Below, piece by piece: positions 53,504 through 63,983 of a DNA stretch of 64,000 bases. Position 1 is the stretch's first letter. Every line of letters starts with the position of its first letter. Below the pieces are notes generated by a model. The model worked only from the letters and a program-made list of their open reading frames with translations. It was not told where the DNA came from and ran no database searches. The position numbers were made by a program, and so were the translations under genes. Source of the stretch: Mycobacterium sp. Aquia_213 (GTDB taxonomy: Bacteria; Actinomycetota; Actinomycetes; Mycobacteriales; Mycobacteriaceae); contig NZ_CP113116.1 of NCBI RefSeq assembly GCF_026625985.1, forward strand, positions 2,480,001 through 2,544,000. Reading direction: 5' to 3'.

Positions 53504-54462
53504 CAGCGGTGAACAAATCAGCCGTGCTCCCGGCAGCCACCGCGAGACGGCGTCCCCAGGGGCCGTATCCGTCGCGGCGACGAGCCTGGGCGGGACGCAT
53601 GTTCGTCGCACCCAACCTGGCCGCGGTTGCGGTGTTCATGCTCTTTCCGCTCGGGTTCTCGCTCTACATGAGCTTTCAGCAGTGGGACGTGTTCAGAGCA
53701 CCAAAGTTCGTGGGCATGAAGAACTTCGAAGACCTGTTCACGTCCGATCCGTTGTTCGTCATCGCCATCCGCAACACCGTGGTCTTCACCCTCGGGACGG
53801 TGATACCTACCGTCGTGATCAGTCTGGTCGTCGCCGGCGTCCTGAACCGAAAAGCCAAGGGCATCGCCATCGTTCGGACCATCGTCTTCATGCCACTGGC
53901 GATCTCGTCGGTGGTGCTGGCGGTCGTCTGGCAGTTTGTCTTCAACACCGACAACGGGCTGCTCAACATCATGCTCGGCTGGGTGGGGATCGATCCGGTC
54001 CCGTGGCTGGTTGACCCGAATTGGGCGATGGCCTCGCTGTGCGTGGTCGCGGTGTGGCGGAGTGTGCCGTTCGCGACCATCATCCTGCTGGCCGCGATGC
54101 AAGGAGTACCGCAAACCGTGTACGAGGCAGCCAAAATCGACGGCGCGGGCGAGATACGGCAGTTCTGGTCGATCACCGTGCCGCTGATCCGCGGCTCGGT
54201 GTCGTTTGTCGTCGTCATTTCAATCATTCACGCGTTCCAGGCTTTTGACATGGTCTACGTCCTGAATGGCTCGAACGGCGGCCCGGAGACGTCAACCTAC
54301 GTGCTGGGCATCATGCTGTTCCAGCATGCCTTCTCTTTCCTGGAATTCGGGTATGCATCGGCGTTGGCATGGGTGATGTTCGCGATCTTGTTGGTATTGA
54401 CCTTGGTGCAGTTGCGGCTGACGCATCGGCGATCTTGGGAGGCTTCTCGTGGCCTTAGCTGA
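53500..54462 (+). CDS. ABC sugar importer permease, MalF/UgpA type (Rv2040c-like)
   Basis: This 320-residue inner-membrane subunit has about six helices starting at FVAPNLAAVAVFMLFPLGFS. The EAA loop for ATPase docking reads VYEAAKIDGAGEIRQFWSIT then PLIRGSV. ATG 53500 overlaps the upstream stop by four bases. It pairs with the next gene, whose start overlaps its end by 14 bases. Confidence 0.92.
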   Translation: MTAVNKSAVLPAATARRRPQGPYPSRRRAWAGRMFVAPNLAAVAVFMLFPLGFSLYMSFQQWDVFRAPKFVGMKNFEDLFTSDPLFVIAIRNTVVFTLGTVIPTVVISLVVAGVLNRKAKGIAIVRTIVFMPLAISSVVLAVVWQFVFNTDNGLLNIMLGWVGIDPVPWLVDPNWAMASLCVVAVWRSVPFATIILLAAMQGVPQTVYEAAKIDGAGEIRQFWSITVPLIRGSVSFVVVISIIHAFQAFDMVYVLNGSNGGPETSTYVLGIMLFQHAFSFLEFGYASALAWVMFAILLVLTLVQLRLTHRRSWEASRGLS

Positions 54463-55291
54463 GGGAGTGTTCAAGCGCAGTGCTTTTCGCGCGGTGGTCG
54501 TCTACACCGCGCTAATCACCATCGCCTGGTGCTGGCTTTTCCCGATTGCCTGGGCGGTGTCGGGCTCGCTGAAGAGGGAGGGCGAGATCAGCGAGCCAAA
54601 GCTGCTGCCGTCCAACCCGCGGTGGTCGAACTACACCGACGTGTTCAACGTGATGCCGTTCTGGCGAATGTTTTTCAACACCGTGCTGTACGCCGGATGC
54701 GTCACCGCCGGGCAGGTCTTCTTTTGCTCACTGGCCGGATATGCCTTCGCGCGGCTGCAATTCCGCGGCCGCGACACCCTGTTCGTGCTGTACCTGGGGA
54801 CGCTGATGGTGCCGCTGACCGTGACCGTCATTCCGCAGTTCATCCTGATGCGGACGGTGGGATGGGTGGATACGCCCTGGGCGATGATCGTGCCCGGCTT
54901 GTTCGGCAGCGCATTCGGCACCTACCTGATGCGGCAGTTCTTCCAAACGCTGCCAGGCGATCTCGAGGAGGCCGCTATTCTCGACGGTTGTTCGCCGTGG
55001 CAGATCTATTGGAGGATTCTGTTGCCCCATGCCAGGCCCGCAGTGATGGTGCTCGCCGTGCTCACTTGGGTCAACGTCTGGAACGACTTTCTGTGGCCGC
55101 TGTTGATGATTCAGCGCAACAGTCTGGCCACGCTGACTCTCGGCCTGGTGCGGCTGCGGGGGGAGTACGTTGCCCGCTGGCCGATCATCATGGCCGCCTC
55201 GATCATCATCATGGTGCCGCTAGTGATCATCTATGCGGTCGCGCAGCGTTCCTTTGTGCGCGGTATCGCCGTGACCGGACTTGGGGGGTGA
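54449..55291 (+). CDS. ABC sugar importer permease, MalG/UgpE type (Rv2039c-like)
   Basis: This 280-residue second permease begins with GTG 54449 and a first helix VVVYTALITIAWCWLFPIAW. The EAA motif is LEEAAILDGCSPWQIYWRIL then LPHARPAV. It forms the transmembrane channel with the preceding subunit. It is three bases from the ATPase gene. Confidence 0.92.
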   Translation: MALAEGVFKRSAFRAVVVYTALITIAWCWLFPIAWAVSGSLKREGEISEPKLLPSNPRWSNYTDVFNVMPFWRMFFNTVLYAGCVTAGQVFFCSLAGYAFARLQFRGRDTLFVLYLGTLMVPLTVTVIPQFILMRTVGWVDTPWAMIVPGLFGSAFGTYLMRQFFQTLPGDLEEAAILDGCSPWQIYWRILLPHARPAVMVLAVLTWVNVWNDFLWPLLMIQRNSLATLTLGLVRLRGEYVARWPIIMAASIIIMVPLVIIYAVAQRSFVRGIAVTGLGG

Positions 55292-55294
55292 GGC

Positions 55295-56361
<1,067 letters not shown>

Positions 56362-56365
<4 letters not shown>

Positions 56366-57318
56366 GCACGGCGCCCGTCGATCTGGTCTGCGAGGGCGGC
56401 GGCGTTCGGGGTATCGGCCTGGTCGGGGCGGTGGACGCGCTGGCCGCGGCGGGCTACCGGTTTCCGCGCGTCGCCGGCACGAGCGCGGGCGCGATCGTCG
56501 CGTCGCTGGTCGCCGCCCTGCAGGCGGTAGGCGAACCACTGACTCGGCTCGCCGAGATCATGCGTTCGCTCGACTATCGAAAGTTCTTGGACCGCAACCT
56601 GATCGGGCACGTGCCGCTGATCGGTGGGGGACTGTCACTGCTGGTCTCGGACGGGGTCTACCGCGGTGCCTATCTCGAACACCTGCTGGCCGGCCTGCTC
56701 GGCGACCTGGGTGTACGAACCTTCGGCGATCTGCGCACCGGCGAGCAATCCGAACAGTTCGCGTGGTCGTTGGTCGTGACCGCCAGCGATCTGTCCCGGC
56801 GCCGGCTGGTGCGGATTCCGTGGGACCTCGACTCCTATGGAATCGACCCGGACGAATTTCCGGTGGCACGCGCGGTACACGCCTCGGCGGCGATTCCCTA
56901 CGTGTTCGAGCCGGTTCGGGTGGGCGGCGCTACCTGGGTCGACGGCGGGTTGTTGTCGAGCTTTCCGGTGGAGCTGTTCGACCGGGCCCAGCCGCGGTGG
57001 CCGACGTTCGGGATCCGGTTATCGGCGCGGCCGGGCATTCCGCCCACCCATCCGGTGCACGGCCCGGTTTCGTTGGGCATTGCCGCGATAGAGACGCTGG
57101 TGAGCAATCAGGACAACGCCTACATCGACGATCCGTGCACGGTGCGGCGCACCATCTTCGTGCCCGCCGACGAGGTGAGTCCGATCGACTTCGATATCAC
57201 AGCCGGCCAGCGCGACGCTCTGTACCAGCGCGGATTGCTCGCGGGCCAGGAGTTCTTGAAGACGTGGAACTATGCCGACTTTCTGGCGGCCTGCGGCGCG
57301 CCGGCGGCACCGGACTAA
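56362..57318 (+). CDS. Patatin-like phospholipase (Rv2037c-like)
   Basis: This 318-residue patatin-like acylhydrolase has the oxyanion loop EGGGVRGIGL (11-20), nucleophile Ser41 in GTSAG and the dyad Asp194 in WVDGGLLSSFP. AVHASAAIPYVFEP precedes the aspartate as usual. No signal peptide is evident. It is translationally coupled to the importer ATPase (ATGA overlap), as in M. tuberculosis, although a functional link between sugar uptake and lipid hydrolysis is unproven. It converges with the DUF3349 gene and overlaps it by four bases. Confidence 0.92.
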
Positions 57319-57602
57319 CGCCGCGCGTACCCGATCGCATCGAGTCGACGCTCGACGCGCTTGATGTCGTCGAGTGAGGGCATCGCGTCGGTAATCCGGA
57401 AGATGGCGACTCCGATGTCGACGGTGCCGATCGGAGCCGGCCGCCGGGCCATGAATTCGTCTGTGATAGCGACGATTTCGTCGTCGGTTACCCGACGGCG
57501 CAATAACGCCGCCAGCGGCAGATAACCGGTCTTCGGCATTCCGGTCGGGTAGCCGGCGCGCAGAAACGCGACAGCCTTCGACACCAGATCGGCCATCCCC
57601 AT
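57315..57602 (-). CDS. DUF3349 family protein
   Basis: This 95-residue protein is close in length and pattern to Rv0543c-like DUF3349 proteins: VSKAVAFLRAGYPTGMP, LPLAALLRRRVTDDEIVAI, GTVDIGVAIFRITDAMPS and RVERRLDAIGY. It is an all-helical fold of unknown role. ATG 57602 follows GAGGTGGAG, a strong ribosome site, so the longer frame to 57680 is rejected. Confidence 0.87.
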   Translation of the reverse strand: MGMADLVSKAVAFLRAGYPTGMPKTGYLPLAALLRRRVTDDEIVAITDEFMARRPAPIGTVDIGVAIFRITDAMPSLDDIKRVERRLDAIGYARR

Positions 57603-57792
57603 GACTCCACCTCGTTCACCGCGGCGCGTTGAGCGCTCTAAGTAAGGTAGCAGTGACCTCGGGGTTTGCAAGTAAAGCAACGCAGTCCTTACGCAGATTG
57701 CCTTGATTTTTCCGCTCCATTAGCGCCGGCCGCCGGCGTCCATGGGCGCGCCGGTCACGAATTTTCGCGGCGCGCGTTCCTAGTATTGCCGC

Positions 57793-58626
57793 GTGATGGA
57801 TCGCTACGGAACCGATGTTCTGGCCGCCGGGCGGCGCAAGCCGCGCTCGACCGAACATCCCGCCGAGCTGGGCCTCGTGGTCGAGGACGTGGAGACCGGC
57901 TACGTTGGTGCCGTCGTCCGGGTCGAGTACGGACGTATCGACCTGGAAGACCGGCGCGGCCACGTCCGGGGCTTTCCGCTCGGGCCCGGCTATCTGCTGG
58001 AGGGCCGTCCGGTGATCCTTACCGCGCCGCGCCGCGCGGCGCCGGCCGCCGCGAGCCGGACGGCCTCGGGTTCCGTCGCGGTACCGGGTGCTCGTGCCAG
58101 AGTCGCGCGGGCCAGCCGGATCTATGTCGAGGGCCGCCACGACGCGGAACTCATTGCGCAGGTCTGGGGCGAGGATCTGCGCATCGAGGGTGTCGTCGTC
58201 GAGCATCTTGGCGGCGTCGACGACCTGGTGGGCATCGTGGCGGAGTTCGCTCCCGGTCCCGGGCGCCGGCTCGGGGTTCTCGTCGACCACCTCGTCGCAG
58301 GTTCGAAAGAGGCGCGGATCGCCGCGGCCGTGCGCCGCGGACCCGGCGGCCCCGACACACTGGTCGTCGGCCATCCCTATGTGGACATCTGGCAGGCGGT
58401 GAAGCCGCAGCGGCTCGGCCTGACGGCCTGGCCCGAGGTGCCGCGGCACACCGAATGGAAACACGGTGCGTGCCAGGCGCTTCGATTGCCGCACGCCAGC
58501 CAGGCCGACATCGCCAGGGCGTGGCAGCGCATCCGGTCGCGGGTGCGCGACTGGAACGATCTGGAGCCCGCGCTGATCAGCAAGGTCGAAGAACTCATCG
58601 ACTTCGTGACGGAGCCCGGCCGCTAG
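57793..58626 (+). CDS. DUF3097 family protein
   Basis: This 277-residue actinobacterial protein has a beta-rich start (LGLVVEDVETGYVGAVVRVE), a variable linker near 80-105, then RIYVEGRHDAELIAQVWGED and LGVLVDHLVAGSKEARIA, which resemble the Glu and Asp-x-Asp-like elements of a Toprim fold, and a helical end PRHTEWKHGACQALRLP. No function is established. The start is GTG 57793. Its end overlaps the convergent membrane gene by 32 bases. Confidence 0.8.
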   Translation: MMDRYGTDVLAAGRRKPRSTEHPAELGLVVEDVETGYVGAVVRVEYGRIDLEDRRGHVRGFPLGPGYLLEGRPVILTAPRRAAPAAASRTASGSVAVPGARARVARASRIYVEGRHDAELIAQVWGEDLRIEGVVVEHLGGVDDLVGIVAEFAPGPGRRLGVLVDHLVAGSKEARIAAAVRRGPGGPDTLVVGHPYVDIWQAVKPQRLGLTAWPEVPRHTEWKHGACQALRLPHASQADIARAWQRIRSRVRDWNDLEPALISKVEELIDFVTEPGR

Positions 58627-59035
58627 ACGCGTCCGACCGCGCAGGAAGGCCCAGCGCCGCGGAGCAGACCAGTACCGTGCCCAGTGCGATCACGTTGAGG
58701 ATGGCGTCGCGAGTGCCGTACATGTGCAGCATCTGCAGGTGATAGGTCAGATGCAACGCGTTGAATACCGTCCAGCTCACCGCCGTGACAACCCGCAGCG
58801 TTCGATTTGAGAGGTAGACGAACGTCAGCGCGCTCAGTGCGGTCAGGGCCAGGTACATGCCGCCGACGTCTTTGACGAGATGTTCGTTGTACGGGCCGAG
58901 GACGGGGAGCCACCTAATGCCCATGCCGGGAAAGCTGTTGTACCAATGCAGCGGCGCGAAGTACGCCCAGCAGCCGACGAACGCGCCGCTCAGCGTCAGT
59001 ACCAGCAGACCGGCACGGTGCAGGATGGGATTCAT
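58595..59035 (-). CDS. Four-helix membrane protein, function unknown
   Basis: This 146-residue protein has four hydrophobic segments (from about 8, 52, 80 and 108): HRAGLLVLTLSGAFVGCWAY, VGGMYLALTALSALTFVYL, VVTAVSWTVFNALHLTYHL and AILNVIALGTVLVCSAALGL. WAYFAPLHWYNSFPGMG and LHLTYHLQMLHMYGTRD recur in mycobacterial membrane proteins of unknown role. ATG 59035 is used; the long upstream frame is antisense to efeU. It is divergent from efeU across a 103-base region that holds the IdeR-like box. Confidence 0.75.
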   Translation of the reverse strand: MNPILHRAGLLVLTLSGAFVGCWAYFAPLHWYNSFPGMGIRWLPVLGPYNEHLVKDVGGMYLALTALSALTFVYLSNRTLRVVTAVSWTVFNALHLTYHLQMLHMYGTRDAILNVIALGTVLVCSAALGLPARSDASSGRAPSRSR

Positions 59036-59111
59036 GAAAGCTATGACGGCGCAACGTCGGTAGATGTGACACCCGCCCGGCAAGAAACCGCGGCTTAATC
59101 GCGACAGAAAG

Positions 59112-59130
59112 TTAGGGTAGGCTAAGTCGA
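59112..59130 (+). promoter_or_regulatory. IdeR-like iron box upstream of efeU
   Basis: TTAGGGTAGGCTAAGTCGA matches the mycobacterial IdeR consensus TTAGGTTAGGCTAACCTAA at about 14 of 19 positions, with the whole left half nearly exact. It lies nine bases before the first possible efeU ATG, so iron-loaded IdeR would shut off efeUOB. Confidence 0.65.
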
Positions 59131-59138
59131 ACGTCCCG

Positions 59139-60773
59139 ATGCACGGGATGGGAATCGGACGCATGCAGGGCGTATTCGGCGTTTTCCTCGGCACGTTCCT
59201 CATCGGCCTGCGCGAAGGCCTGGAGGCGACGCTCATCGTGAGCATCGTCGCCGCTTTCCTCAAGCGAAATGGGCAGTCGACCCGCCCGATGTTTGCCGGC
59301 GTCGCCTTGGCAGTGCTGATCAGCGTCGCGGTGGGCGTCGCCCTGGATCTGGTCTCGGCGACACTGCCCCAGGCCCAGCAGGAGATGATGGAGACGGTCA
59401 TCAACGCCATTGCCGTGGTGTTTGTGACTTCGATGATCATCTGGATGAACCGCAATGCCATGCGGCTCAAGGGCGAACTCGAACGTGAAGCCCAACAGGC
59501 ACTCAACCGTGGCGGTGCGCTGGCTCTCGTGGTGATGGCGTTTCTCGCCGTCCTCAAGGAGGGCTTCGAGACGTCGGTGTTCCTGCTGGCGGCCGCGCAG
59601 ACCTCCCACGGCAACCGGTGGTTTGCCGTGCTGGGCGGCGCGGTAGGGATCGGGGCGTCGATCCTGCTCGGCATCGGTCTGTACTTCGGTGGTCTGAAGC
59701 TCAATCTGGGGCGCTTCTTCCGGGTGACCGGGGTGTTCCTGGTGCTGATCGCCGCCGGACTCGTGCTGGGCGCGCTGCGTACCGCACACGAGGCGGGCTG
59801 GCTGACCATCGGCCAGCGCCAGGTGCTCGACTTCTCGGCCTGGATACCGAGCCAGTCCGTGCTGGGCGCGTTGCTCGCCGGCGTGTTCGGCATACCCACC
59901 GACCCTCGCCTCATCGAGGTGCTGGGCTGGGTGCTGTACGCGGTGCCCGTGCTCGTCGCCTTCCTGTGGCCTTCGCGCCTCGCCGCGACGCCGCGAGCCC
60001 GCTGCCGGCTGCTGCTGGCCACCTCGGCGGTGCTGCTTATAGGCGCGGCGGCGCTGGCGATCGCGGTACCCGCCGGCAGCACCGCACCGGCCGCGCGGGC
60101 TCGCACTGTTACGGACCGGTCCGGCCACACCGCGCAGGTGTCGATCGTGACCGGGCCGCACGGACGCGAGCTGACCGTCGCATCGGCGGGCGCCTCGGGC
60201 GTCCGCAGCATCCCGCTTATCCCGGCAGGCGACCAAACCGTCGACGGCCTGCCGGTACAGGAATGGCAGACGTCCGAGGCCGCCGGCGCCGATGGTGCGC
60301 CGGCAGTCACGTTGGATCAGTTGCTCAGCATGACGGGGGGACGGCTGCCGGTCGGTCTCGCGGTTGGCCGCACTCCGGGGCCGTTTCACGGGCAATGGGC
60401 GACGACCACCGTGTATACCGTGCTCACACACGGCGATTCAGTGGTCAGCGCGCAAGCGGCGAGCAACCGCACGGCGATTCTGACCGGCGGTGGGTTGACC
60501 GGGGCCAAGACCGTCAGTCTCGGCGCCCTACCGACGGACTGGGCCACGTCCGATGCCGACAACCACTCGACCGCGGCCGAGATCGTCGCGAGCGACCGGA
60601 AACGTGGGGAGCGGCAGCTCTGGAATGTCTGGCTTCCCCTGGCGCTAGCCTGCCTTGCGCTGGCTTGTGCCGTTGGCGCCATAATCTCCATGCGCGGCGA
60701 CGCGCGAGCCGAACAGGAGAGGAAAACGAGTGATAGCGAATCTCACCGTCCGGACAAGCTCGCGGTCTCGTGA
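59139..60773 (+). CDS. efeU: Iron permease EfeU (FTR1 family) with C-terminal extracytoplasmic extension
   Basis: EfeU is the FTR1-type iron channel of the EfeUOB system. The first 290 residues hold about seven helices with both iron-transport motifs, REGLE (25-29) and KEGFE (140-144). Unlike typical EfeU proteins of about 280 residues, this one continues with a 230-residue polar domain (from ARTVTDRSGHTAQVSIVTG) and a final membrane helix WNVWLPLALACLALACAVGA before a charged tail, giving 544 residues. ATG 59139, 59148 or 59163 are possible starts; the last gives MQGVFGVFLGTFLIGLREGL, the commonest family start. It overlaps efeO by 44 bases. Confidence 0.9.
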   Translation: MHGMGIGRMQGVFGVFLGTFLIGLREGLEATLIVSIVAAFLKRNGQSTRPMFAGVALAVLISVAVGVALDLVSATLPQAQQEMMETVINAIAVVFVTSMIIWMNRNAMRLKGELEREAQQALNRGGALALVVMAFLAVLKEGFETSVFLLAAAQTSHGNRWFAVLGGAVGIGASILLGIGLYFGGLKLNLGRFFRVTGVFLVLIAAGLVLGALRTAHEAGWLTIGQRQVLDFSAWIPSQSVLGALLAGVFGIPTDPRLIEVLGWVLYAVPVLVAFLWPSRLAATPRARCRLLLATSAVLLIGAAALAIAVPAGSTAPAARARTVTDRSGHTAQVSIVTGPHGRELTVASAGASGVRSIPLIPAGDQTVDGLPVQEWQTSEAAGADGAPAVTLDQLLSMTGGRLPVGLAVGRTPGPFHGQWATTTVYTVLTHGDSVVSAQAASNRTAILTGGGLTGAKTVSLGALPTDWATSDADNHSTAAEIVASDRKRGERQLWNVWLPLALACLALACAVGAIISMRGDARAEQERKTSDSESHRPDKLAVS

Positions 60774-61986
60774 ATTATGGTTGACCGCACCGCTTTTGGT
60801 CGCGGTCACCGTGTTCGCCGCGACTGCGTGCAGCCACTCGAACGGCTCCTCGAGCCCGTCTAGCCCGTCGAAGAGCGGCGGAACCAAGGCGGTCAAGGTG
60901 ACGATGGCTAACAGCGGCGGAAAGGACGGCTGCGCCCTGGACACGACCAGCGTGCCGGCCGGGCCGGTGACGTTCACCGTGGTCAACGCCAGCGCGCCGG
61001 GCATCACCGAGATGGAATTGCTGCGGGATCAGCGCATCGTGGGGGAGAAGGAGAACCTCGCGCCCGGCCTGGATCCGGTGTCGTTCACCATCACCCTGGA
61101 TGGCGGTTCGTATCAGCTGTATTGCCCCGGCGCGAGCACCGAATATCAAACTTTGACGGTGACGGGCCAGGCCCCGGCGGGGCCGACGGGCACGGTGGCG
61201 AGCATCCTCAGTCAGGGCACCAAGGACTACGCGGCCTACATCGTCAATCAGATCGGCCAGCTCGGTGACGGCGTGAAGGCGCTCGACGCCGCGATCCAGT
61301 CGGGCAATCTCGACGCCTCGAAGGCGGCCTACGCCAAGGCCCGATTGTTCTACGAGCGTGCGGAATCCAGCGTCGAGGGCTTCGTCCTGCCGGGCTTCGC
61401 GGTCGGAGACAACGCGGGCAGCCTGGACTATCTGATCGACATGCGTGCGTCGACTCCCGTGGATGCCAAAGTCGGGTGGAAGGGTTTTCACGCCATCGAA
61501 CGCGACCTCTGGCAGGGTGGCGCGATCACCCCCGGTACCAAGGCCCTCAGCACCGAATTGGTGGGTAATGTCGGCAAATTGACCACCGTGGTCGCCAGCC
61601 TGCAATACAAGCCGGAGGATTTGGCCAACGGCGCAAGCGATTTGATCGAAGAGGTGCAGAACACCAAGATCACCGGCGAAGAAGAGGCGTTCAGTCACAT
61701 TGACCTGGTCGACTTTTCGGGCAATGTCGAAGGCGCACAACAGGCTTACGCCTCGCTGCGACCGGGGCTGGATAAGATCGACGCAAACCTGGTCAATCAG
61801 ATCGACCAGCAGTTCCGGGCGGTACTGAATGTTCTGGACGGCTATCGCGACCCGTCGGCGCTGGGCGGCTACCGGACCTACACTCCCGCGCTGCAGGCCA
61901 GCGATGCGCCGAAGCTGACCGCGGTGATTCAGCCGCTGCACCAGAGCCTGTCCACCGTCGCTCAAAAAGTGGTCTCCGCCAACTGA
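60730..61986 (+). CDS. efeO: Iron uptake lipoprotein EfeO
   Basis: This 418-residue exported protein has a signal peptide ending FAATACSH (Cys34, probable lipid anchor), a Ser-rich linker, a cupredoxin-like domain (about 55-150; FTVVNASAPGITEMEL) and an imelysin/M75 domain carrying the metal-binding HxxE in GFHAIERDLW. It is thought to deliver iron to EfeU. GTG 60730 lies inside the end of efeU. The next gene starts two bases after its stop. Confidence 0.93.
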   Translation: MIANLTVRTSSRSRELWLTAPLLVAVTVFAATACSHSNGSSSPSSPSKSGGTKAVKVTMANSGGKDGCALDTTSVPAGPVTFTVVNASAPGITEMELLRDQRIVGEKENLAPGLDPVSFTITLDGGSYQLYCPGASTEYQTLTVTGQAPAGPTGTVASILSQGTKDYAAYIVNQIGQLGDGVKALDAAIQSGNLDASKAAYAKARLFYERAESSVEGFVLPGFAVGDNAGSLDYLIDMRASTPVDAKVGWKGFHAIERDLWQGGAITPGTKALSTELVGNVGKLTTVVASLQYKPEDLANGASDLIEEVQNTKITGEEEAFSHIDLVDFSGNVEGAQQAYASLRPGLDKIDANLVNQIDQQFRAVLNVLDGYRDPSALGGYRTYTPALQASDAPKLTAVIQPLHQSLSTVAQKVVSAN

Positions 61987-61988
61987 CA

Positions 61989-63296
61989 ATGGCTGACGAC
62001 GAGCTGGCCGAACCCGCCGACAGCGCCGAGACGCCGGCCGATGCCGCATCGGTATCTCGGCGGCGGATGCTCGGCGGCGCGATGCTGGCCGGTCTCACCG
62101 GCACCGCAGTCGGTGCCGTCGGCGGCGGGTTCGCCGGCTATGCGTCCGCGACCGCGCACCGCGGCGACGATGACGACGTCGTGGACATGCGCCGTAGCTA
62201 TCCGTTCTACGGCCAGGTCCATCAGGGCGGAATCGCCACGCTCCCGCAGCGTTACGCCGTCTTCATGTCGTTCTCGCTGGCTGCGGCCGCCGCTCGCGCC
62301 GATCTCCAAGCGCTGCTGGCACGCTGGTCGGCCGCGGTCGCGGTCCTGCAGCAGGGTAAGCCCATCGGCACGGTTCAGCCGCAGGTCGAGGTGCAGCCCC
62401 CCACCGATACCGGGGAGGCTTACGGGCTGAGCCCCGCCAGTCTCACTGTCACGATCGGGTTGGGGCCGTCGCTGTTCGGTGATCGGTTCGGCCTTGCCGC
62501 GCGGCGTCCGGCGGTGTTCACCGATCTGCCCCCCCTCAACGGCGACAACCTCGATCCGCGGCTGCACGGTGGCGACCTGTCGGTGCAAGCCTGCGCCGAC
62601 GACCCGCAGGTCTGCTATCACGCCGTCCGCAATCTGGCCCGCCTCGGCCGCAATATCGTGTCGCCGTTCTGGGCGGTGCTGGGGTTCGGGCGCGCCTCGG
62701 CCGGCCCCGGTCAGCAGACCCCGCGAAACTTGTTGGGATTCAAGGACGGTACCCGCAATGTCACTTCCGAGGCGGAGTACGGACGATTCGTCTGGGTCGA
62801 CAACAGCGACCAGCCGTGGATGAACGGCGGAACCTATCAGGTCGTCCGCAAGATACGGATGCTGCTGGAGACGTGGGACGTCGACCGGGTCGGCAACCAG
62901 CAGAAGATCTTTGGCCGTACCAAGCAGGAAGGGGCGCCGCTGAGCGGTAAGGCCGAATTCGACACGCCGAACTTCACCGCCAAAGGCGCCGACGGTGAAC
63001 CGCTGATCGACCCGCTGTCACACGTCGGCCTGGCCGCCCGGGAAAACAACGACGGCATCATGATCCGTCGACGCTCCTACAACTACACCGACGGCCTGGA
63101 CCCGAACGGCCAACTCAACGCCGGATTGCTGTTCGTTTCGTATCAAAAAGATCCGCAAGATTTTATCCGTTTGCAGAACCGGCTCGGCGCCAACGATCTG
63201 CTCAACGAGTACATCCGTCATATCGGATCAGCTATCTTCGCGGTGCCGCCCGCTCCCTCGGAAGGCCACTACATCGCCCAAAGCCTGTTCAGCTGA
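61989..63296 (+). CDS. efeB: DyP-type heme peroxidase EfeB, Tat-exported
   Basis: This 435-residue deferrochelatase/peroxidase has a twin-arginine signal SRRRMLGGAM (from 23), the DyP signature NLLGFKDGTRN near 250 with the distal Asp, and PLSHVGLAARENNDG with the likely proximal His, then IMIRRRSYNY. It oxidises or releases iron from heme outside the membrane for uptake by EfeU. It completes the efeUOB operon under the IdeR-like box. Confidence 0.93.
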   Translation: MADDELAEPADSAETPADAASVSRRRMLGGAMLAGLTGTAVGAVGGGFAGYASATAHRGDDDDVVDMRRSYPFYGQVHQGGIATLPQRYAVFMSFSLAAAAARADLQALLARWSAAVAVLQQGKPIGTVQPQVEVQPPTDTGEAYGLSPASLTVTIGLGPSLFGDRFGLAARRPAVFTDLPPLNGDNLDPRLHGGDLSVQACADDPQVCYHAVRNLARLGRNIVSPFWAVLGFGRASAGPGQQTPRNLLGFKDGTRNVTSEAEYGRFVWVDNSDQPWMNGGTYQVVRKIRMLLETWDVDRVGNQQKIFGRTKQEGAPLSGKAEFDTPNFTAKGADGEPLIDPLSHVGLAARENNDGIMIRRRSYNYTDGLDPNGQLNAGLLFVSYQKDPQDFIRLQNRLGANDLLNEYIRHIGSAIFAVPPAPSEGHYIAQSLFS

Positions 63297-63458
63297 GCAA
63301 ATCTTGTCCGCTCGCCGCGGGCCACCGGTGGCCGCGTCGTTTCAGGCGTGTGATGTCTGGTGTCGTCGCGCTAAGTGAATCGGGCCGGCCGTCACAAACC
63401 GAGCCCGCCAAGCACTAACGGTGTGGAGACCAAGATCAGCGAGAAACGGAGGAACTCC

Positions 63459-63983
63459 ATGACCGACGCGCTCGTCATCGACGCGGAAGGGCTCGACCGG
63501 CTGTCCTGTAATGCCAAGGCCGACCCCACCACCGGCAAGAAGACCCTGAAAGCCACAACGGTTTGCGAGGCCGGCTTTCGCAACATGACCTACGTGCGCG
63601 ACCTCGCGCCGCTGCTCGTCGGCGAGCCGCCCGCGCTGCTCGGTGACGACTCCGCACCGAATCCATCCGAGACGGCCCTGGCCGCCCTGGGGTCCTGCAT
63701 CTCGGTCGGCCTGTTGGCCAATGCCACGCACCGCGGCGTGACACTCACCAAAATCGAGGTGGAGATGGAAGGCGACATCGACATCTCCGCGGTGTGGGGA
63801 GTCGGCGACACCCCCGACGGCAAGGTTCTCGGCTTCACCGCGGTCCGCTGCAAGGTGGCGTTGGCCGGAGATACCGACGACGAGACGCTCAAGCAAATCC
63901 ACGACAACGCCATCGCCTGGTCGCCCGTGGTGAACACGTTCCGCCGCCCGGCAAGTGTCGACTCGACTTTCGTCGTCGACTAG
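63459..63983 (+). CDS. OsmC family peroxidase-like protein
   Basis: This 174-residue OsmC/Ohr superfamily protein has the first redox cysteine in AALGSCISVGLLANA; the other expected position is Cys57-like VCEAG or VRCKVAL, so the exact pair needs an alignment. Family members reduce organic hydroperoxides using thiols. ATG 63459 is preferred to the in-frame 63375 start, because ACGGAGG lies eight bases before it. It follows efeB after a 162-base gap, so probably has its own promoter. Stop at 63983, just inside the window. Confidence 0.85.
   Translation: MTDALVIDAEGLDRLSCNAKADPTTGKKTLKATTVCEAGFRNMTYVRDLAPLLVGEPPALLGDDSAPNPSETALAALGSCISVGLLANATHRGVTLTKIEVEMEGDIDISAVWGVGDTPDGKVLGFTAVRCKVALAGDTDDETLKQIHDNAIAWSPVVNTFRRPASVDSTFVVD

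Noticed and set aside
58595..60310. Long minus frame joining the small membrane protein to antisense of efeU
   Set aside because: Only the part after ATG 59035 has membrane-protein features; the upstream part is antisense to the conserved EfeU sequence.
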